DNA of 64,000 bases from Hymenobacter negativus (GTDB taxonomy: Bacteria; Bacteroidota; Bacteroidia; Cytophagales; Hymenobacteraceae): assembly GCF_016056375.1 (NCBI RefSeq), contig NZ_JAEDAE010000007.1, positions 1 to 64,000 of the forward strand, given 5' to 3'. Under the pieces are notes generated by a model. That model made no database searches, had not been told where the DNA came from, and saw only the letters and a list, made by a program, of their open reading frames with translations. Below, in pieces: positions 61,601-64,000 of this stretch. How positions within the stretch are numbered: position 1 is the stretch's first letter; the number at the start of each line of letters is the position of its first letter. Position numbers and translations under genes: made by a program.

Positions 61601-64000
61601 CCGTTGGCGTTGCTGCCCCAGGCCCACAACGAACCATCGGTTTTCACGGCCAGCGTGTGGCTGCCGCCGGCGCTGGCAGTGGCCCAGTTGGTATCGGTGC
61701 CCACGCGTTGCGGCGCGTTTTGGTTGGTCGTGTTGCCGAGGCCCAGCTGGCCGTTGTCGTTCAGGCCCCAGGCATACAGGGTATTATCCGACCGCACGGC
61801 TACCGTGTGGGAGGTGCCGGCGGCCACGCTGGCCCAGGTGGTGCCGGTGCCCACGCGCTGCGGCGTGTTCTGACTAGTATTATTGCTCAGGCCGAGCTGG
61901 CCGCTGGCGTTGCTGCCCCAGGCCCAGAGCGAGCCATCGGTTTTCAAGGCCACGGTGTGGCTGCCACCGGCGGCCACGCTGGCCCAGTTGGTATCGGTGC
62001 CCACGCGCTGCGGGGTATTCTGGCTGGCGGTATTGCCCAGGCCGAGCTGGCCGCTGGCATTGTTGCCCCAGGCCCAGAGCGAGCCATCGGCCCGCACGGC
62101 TACCGTATGGCTGCCGCCCGCAGCCAAGGTGCGGGCCCGCGCGAAGCTGGCTGTGGCTACCGGGGTGGTGCCGCCGCCCGTGGTGGCCGTCACGGGGCCG
62201 CTTTGGGCGCCGGCAGGCACTACCACCCCCGTTATCTGGGTGCCGGCGGCATTCACCACGAAGCCGCTGGTCACGGTTTTCACCCCAGCGCTGCCCGTGA
62301 AGGTGATGGCGCTGGTGCCGCTCAGGTTGGTGCCCGTGAGGGTGAGCACCGTGCCCGGCACGCCCAGGAACGGGCTCACCGCCGTGAGGGCGGGCTGCGG
62401 CACCGTGAAGCTGCTGGCGCTGGTGGCCGTGCCGTAAGAAGTAATCACCGAAATCGGCCCCGAAGTAGCCCCGGCCGGCACGTTCACCGTGATTTGATTA
62501 TCAGAATTGACCACGAAGCCCGGCGCCAGCACGCCATTGAAGCGCACGGCCGTGGTGGTGTTGAACTCTGTGCCCGTAATGACCACTGGAGTGCCCGCCT
62601 GCCCGCTGGTGGGCGTGAAGCTGCTGATGGTGGGCACAACGCAGGAAATGGCGGCCGCGAAGCCGGACAGGTAATAATTCGTATTGCCGGAGGTGAAATT
62701 CAGCGTCAGCTGGCCGGTGGGGTTCGTGGCTGTCACGACACCGCCCGCGCTGCCGGCACCGAAGGAGCGAAGGAGGGGCGCGCTGGTGTTGGGGCCGTCA
62801 TACACGCGCAGGACATCCGTACCACTTCTTGTGTTTATCTGGGAGAAGCTAATCCGCACCTTGGCCCCGGCCGTGCCGGGGCCGATGGTGGTCGTCAGGT
62901 TCTCGTCGTTGCCGTAGTTGCCGTTGGGCCCGCCCGAATCGTAGATGCTGCCCGAGCAGGTGGTGACGGCCGCTGTGCCGATAATAATGACGTCGGTGGC
63001 GAAGGGGCTGCTATTGCCCGTGCCGAAGCCGGTGGTGACACTGATGGGGCCGGTGGTGACCCCGGCCGGCACCTGCACCGTAATTTGGGTGCTGGAGTTG
63101 ACCACGAAGTTTGGCGCCGCCAAGCCGTTGAATGCCACGGCCGTGGTGCCGATAAAATTCCTCCCCGTCAGGACCACGCTGGTGCCCCCCGTGCCGCTGG
63201 TGGGCGTGAAGCTGGTGATGACCGGGGGAAGCGGCATGAAGTCGGTGCTGCTGCTGCCCGCGCCGTTGGCGTTGCTCACGCTGATGCGCCCAACCGTGGC
63301 CCCGGCCGGCACCGGCACCGTAATTTGGGTGCTGGAGTTGATTACAAAACCCGGGGCCGGCACGCGGTTATTATAAACCGCCCCATTAAAGGCCACCCCC
63401 GTCGCGTTGGTAAAACCGGTGCCCGTGATGACAACCAAATCCCCCTGCCCCCCGCTGGAGGGCGTGAAGCTGCTCACCGTAGGCATGCCCGTGACGCAGG
63501 AAATGGCGGCGGTATAATTGGCGACGCCCGTTCTAAAAGTAAGTTGGCTGTACAAGCGAACCGTGAGCTGGCCGGTGGCATTGGTCGCCGTCACGGTGCC
63601 GGGGACGTCGTTCTGGTAGTATTGCCCGATGAGCGGAGCATTGGTGTCCGGCCCGTCGTAAATGGAGAGGACGACCGATTCATTCACGCTGAACTGCGAA
63701 AAGCTGAGGCGCACTTTGGCCCCGGACGTGGCCGGCGTCAGGGTAGAGGTGGCATTGCCGGCGGCGTAGCCGTTGTTAGGGCCGCGCGGGTTATACAGCG
63801 TGCCCGAGCAGGTGGTGATGGCTGCCGGGTTCGTCCAGTAGGTATCGGTGATAAAGTTGGTCGCACTGGTGCCCGTACCGGAGGCATTGGTGACACTAAT
63901 GGTGCCGGTGGGGGCCCCGGCCGGTACCTGGGCCGTAATTTGGTTGTCAGAGTTGACTGTGAAGCTCGACGCGGCCAGGCCGTAGAAGGCCACGGCCGTG
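55684..64000 (-). CDS. Giant multidomain T9SS cargo protein (5' end beyond window)
   Basis: At least 2,770 residues; the start lies right of the window and the frame is open to the edge. Order from N to C: IPT/TIG and CUB-like domains alternating (63990-62150); an RCC1 propeller of seven repeats (about 62138-61100); two IPT domains; an unnamed module of some 180 residues (60597-60055); an SbsA-type Ig domain; seven FG-GAP repeats (about 59695-58590; DGDGDLD-type calcium loops); IPT; an Ig-like domain interrupted by seven delta-60 repeats (about 58218-57153); IPT; a second copy of the unnamed module (56742-56220); an FnIII-like segment (LPVELLSFTAEKRGTTVALA); and a T9SS sorting domain (LALFPNPTHGGAATL ... 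GVYVVRAGSKALRLTVE). This predicts a huge surface adhesin or binding protein. Confidence 0.93.
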   Translation of the reverse strand, partial: TAVAFYGLAASSFTVNSDNQITAQVPAGAPTGTISVTNASGTGTSATNFITDTYWTNPAAITTCSGTLYNPRGPNNGYAAGNATSTLTPATSGAKVRLSFSQFSVNESVVLSIYDGPDTNAPLIGQYYQNDVPGTVTATNATGQLTVRLYSQLTFRTGVANYTAAISCVTGMPTVSSFTPSSGGQGDLVVITGTGFTNATGVAFNGAVYNNRVPAPGFVINSSTQITVPVPAGATVGRISVSNANGAGSSSTDFMPLPPVITSFTPTSGTGGTSVVLTGRNFIGTTAVAFNGLAAPNFVVNSSTQITVQVPAGVTTGPISVTTGFGTGNSSPFATDVIIIGTAAVTTCSGSIYDSGGPNGNYGNDENLTTTIGPGTAGAKVRISFSQINTRSGTDVLRVYDGPNTSAPLLRSFGAGSAGGVVTATNPTGQLTLNFTSGNTNYYLSGFAAAISCVVPTISSFTPTSGQAGTPVVITGTEFNTTTAVRFNGVLAPGFVVNSDNQITVNVPAGATSGPISVITSYGTATSASSFTVPQPALTAVSPFLGVPGTVLTLTGTNLSGTSAITFTGSAGVKTVTSGFVVNAAGTQITGVVVPAGAQSGPVTATTGGGTTPVATASFARARTLAAGGSHTVAVRADGSLWAWGNNASGQLGLGNTASQNTPQRVGTDTNWASVAAGGSHTVALKTDGSLWAWGSNASGQLGLSNNTSQNTPQRVGTGTTWASVAAGTSHTVAVRSDNTLYAWGLNDNGQLGLGNTTNQNAPQRVGTDTNWATASAGGSHTLAVKTDGSLWAWGSNANGQLGIGSTTAKSAPQRVGSGTSWASVAAGTSHSLAVQADGSLWAWGANASRQLGLGSTTADQNTPQPVGSGTNWLSAAAGDAHSLAVQADGTLWAWGSNANGQLGLGNTTNQTTPQAVAAVTSWLSAAAGTGYSAGEQSCGAAWAWGLNTTGQVGDGSTTTRTSPVLIYNPLSLLTFTPATAGSGSPVTVTGTNLAGLTALTVNGANALASVTNSTATGFTFVVPAAAPLGAGTVTVAAGCGTGSSTAFTVGAPTPILNTVSPVAELPGQAVTLTGLNFTSTSTVSFGGVAAASVTYNSATSLTAVVPVSATPGSSAVVVSTATGSSPNSPAFEVLQVYRGTAASGCLATASVSITGSGGANTWRYLRLPGAGGAVVAAIEDTRNLGTVSAGILDLGTATTAPVRTDANVQAYFDRNFTLTATNKTFTGQTVRVRFFGLNSALTRLAAVDANATLAGLKASQYSGANENCDLVDNDPNGESRLLPAPATMLSGADWFTAQVSVTNHFSEFYLTAASVPLQAVSQAPMLTGVSPARNLPTAPRGANVALTFSQPIATGTAGNVRVFGSQSGGQLVRGGNATASGNLITVDPTRPFAPGERVMVTVPATVQSTAGYNALAQVHEFTAGTVPATGTFLTPPTQLNMGGAATAVAVGDLNGDGMLDVVTSDPYSKGFYSAFPSPGVVVRLGAGGGQFDAAGSNPLSDPGNITLGDVDGDGDLDIVITPKTYNGSITVRLNNSQGQFPSGGRNIYLYSYTGPSHVVLGDVDGDGDLDMLIAASQASVSFNDGTGNFTSASSTASSIPTANAASDVALADVDGDGDLDALIANNNQVSVRLNNGSGSFSGGTDVPVGGALNKLAVGDVNGDGYLDFATSSGSAASLSVRLNNGNGTFGGGTDYPVSFTPGSLALGDVDGDGYLDLAAAGYSSSSNSPGQAAVRLNNGNGTFSGGSDFATGGSRASVALGDMDNDGTLDLVTPHLGYQSGYDFNSQVPIFSMADLYIRFNTALPPTITGFSPQSGPAGTLVTITGTNLNQVRGVRFGGSNELALLDPNAVQTATSLTVLVPVRAASGVITLTSAQGVNVPTATSFTYTPRPLDLVATLSPAGPLDVCQPRTLTATAASPAFAAGDGINLAVFAALEQPNGKLLLGGAFTTYKGAPANRLIRLNPDGSPDATLNTGTGAGFNGTVYSAALQADGKLLVGGIFTTYQGAPANQLIRLNPDGSPDATFNTGAGAGFTGGTVGVNSIAVQPDGKILLGGDFTTYQGATANRLIRLNPDGSPDILFGTGTGATVGLNGVVNSIVVQPDGKILLGGDFTMYKDATASYLIRLNADGSPDASFAVGNSFQNTVYGLALQADGKVLVHGSTFSQSLRYLVRLTANGSTDGTFNAGALSGTVNHLALQADGKIVVVGTFTRPGSRIARLTTTGSVDGTFNAGGLGLDNGARRVLVQSDGNILVTGGSFLNYNGAAAPKLIRLNADGIPNMPTPVSGATFTFSPGGTTTNPLVTNTAGTYSVVASLNGATSAASNVVTLTPCTTMPTVTVLSTAAELPGMPVTITGTGFAAGSTVSFGGAAASSVTVASATSLTAVVPAGAVPGISAVVVSTPGLGNSAGAPPFTVLAVYSGATLGACLPAVPATASVGDGAWHYLLSSGGQVVAAYNYTGTSLGNLSIDVLLADPSQPVRQDAGNRYYLGRNWHLTASAGRFDGRTVQLRLYGLNSEQARLQVEDPTATLANLKATQYSGPNEDCQLANNAASGERRVLLAPANSPAGTAWFAAELAVTDHFSEFYLTGSPTPLPVELLSFTAEKRGTTVALAWATASEKNSDRFEVERSRDGRSFERIGQVAAAGSSTSVRRYDFLDRQYPGETNHLYYRLRQVDLDGTFSYSPARTVTVGGPATLALFPNPTHGGAATLTGAAPSTTVRVYDALGREVLAATADANGTAALVLPAGLPTGVYVVRAGSKALRLTVE
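57153..58218 (-). repeat. Seven delta-60 repeat units
   Basis: Repeats of about 50 residues with cores LEQPNGKLLLGG, LQADGKLLVGG, VQPDGKILLGG (twice), LQADGKVLVHG, LQADGKIVVVG and VQSDGNILVTG, usually followed by LIRLNPDGSPD. The first four units are near-identical at DNA level. Confidence 0.88.
58590..59695 (-). repeat. Seven FG-GAP/VCBS repeat units
   Basis: Cores VGDLNGDGMLDVV, LGDVDGDGDLDIV, LGDVDGDGDLDML, LADVDGDGDLDAL, VGDVNGDGYLDFA, LGDVDGDGYLDLA and LGDMDNDGTLDLV. The DxDxDG loops bind calcium in integrin-type propellers. Confidence 0.9.
61100..62138 (-). repeat. Seven RCC1-type repeat units of about 150 bp
   Basis: Units with core GSHTVAVRADGSLWAWG, then N-x-x-GQLGLGNT-x-x-x-x-TPQRVG. 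Seven can be counted; the last (AWAWGLNTTGQVGDGSTTT) is the most divergent. High DNA identity between units. Confidence 0.9.

Noticed and set aside
61100..62138. Regular 150-bp repeats considered as a CRISPR array
   Set aside because: The units are coding, contain no short repeat/spacer structure and encode RCC1 motifs.
55684..64000. Giant protein considered as a regulator of chromosome condensation because of RCC1 repeats
   Set aside because: RCC1 repeats here are only a propeller fold in a T9SS-exported surface protein; no nuclear or GTPase context.

Overview
The window looks like a 64 kb chromosomal piece of a GC-rich Bacteroidota bacterium, most likely Hymenobacter or a close Cytophagales relative. 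The evidence is: several secreted proteins ending in type IX secretion (T9SS) sorting domains; promoters of the Bacteroidota type (TTTG, 18-20 nt, TAnnTTTG) with little use of Shine-Dalgarno sites; the order rpmB - pepP - rpmG - DUF4295 - ftsY; and TonB, CusB-like and GEVED proteins typical of the group. No rRNA, CRISPR array, insertion sequence or prophage was seen. One tRNA (Asn) is present.

Layout. 0.1-5.3 kb: thioredoxin-reductase-like flavoprotein, an orphan ECF sigma factor, an alpha/beta hydrolase and a patatin/BamA-like outer-membrane protein. 5.5-12.7 kb: a one-strand regulatory array (collagen-like OB-type exported protein, response regulator, histidine kinase, response regulator, histidine kinase, a shortened RND adaptor, and a third response regulator whose receiver has lost every catalytic residue). 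13-20.4 kb: T9SS protein, DUF486, Kir-type channel, zinc phospholipase/nuclease-like protein, def, ruvX and a C-terminal processing protease. 20.5-30.2 kb: metabolism and envelope genes (hmgA, a pair of paralogous exported proteins, HMG-CoA reductase with an extra N-terminal domain, TonB, PhyH, SDR, a sphingomyelin-synthase-like PAP2 protein, M20 amidohydrolase). 30.4-35.6 kb: two tandem M4 metalloproteases exported by T9SS, the second with a one-base frameshift in its signal peptide. 35.7-50.6 kb: porin-like and TPR proteins, esterase, ogt, GH1-like protein, two tandem CDF metal transporters, two overlapping small membrane-protein genes, APC permease, hemB-GNAT-DUF92 operon, FAD oxidase and rocD. 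50.7-55.4 kb: translation/secretion housekeeping block and tRNA-Asn. 55.4-64 kb: a fragment of a Y-family polymerase gene and a giant T9SS cargo protein that runs off the right edge.

The most unusual content is (1) the giant surface protein, which carries three different seven-repeat propeller families (RCC1, FG-GAP, delta-60) in one chain; (2) the response regulator at 5489-6151, in which all five diagnostic receiver positions are substituted while the DNA-binding domain is intact; (3) the frameshifted M4 protease; (4) the umuC-like remnant beside tRNA-Asn; and (5) a dense set of long intergenic inverted repeats, at least three sequence families plus a group of unique low-complexity palindromes, at nearly every gene boundary. 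Protein calls rest on motifs read by eye; no database search was possible.
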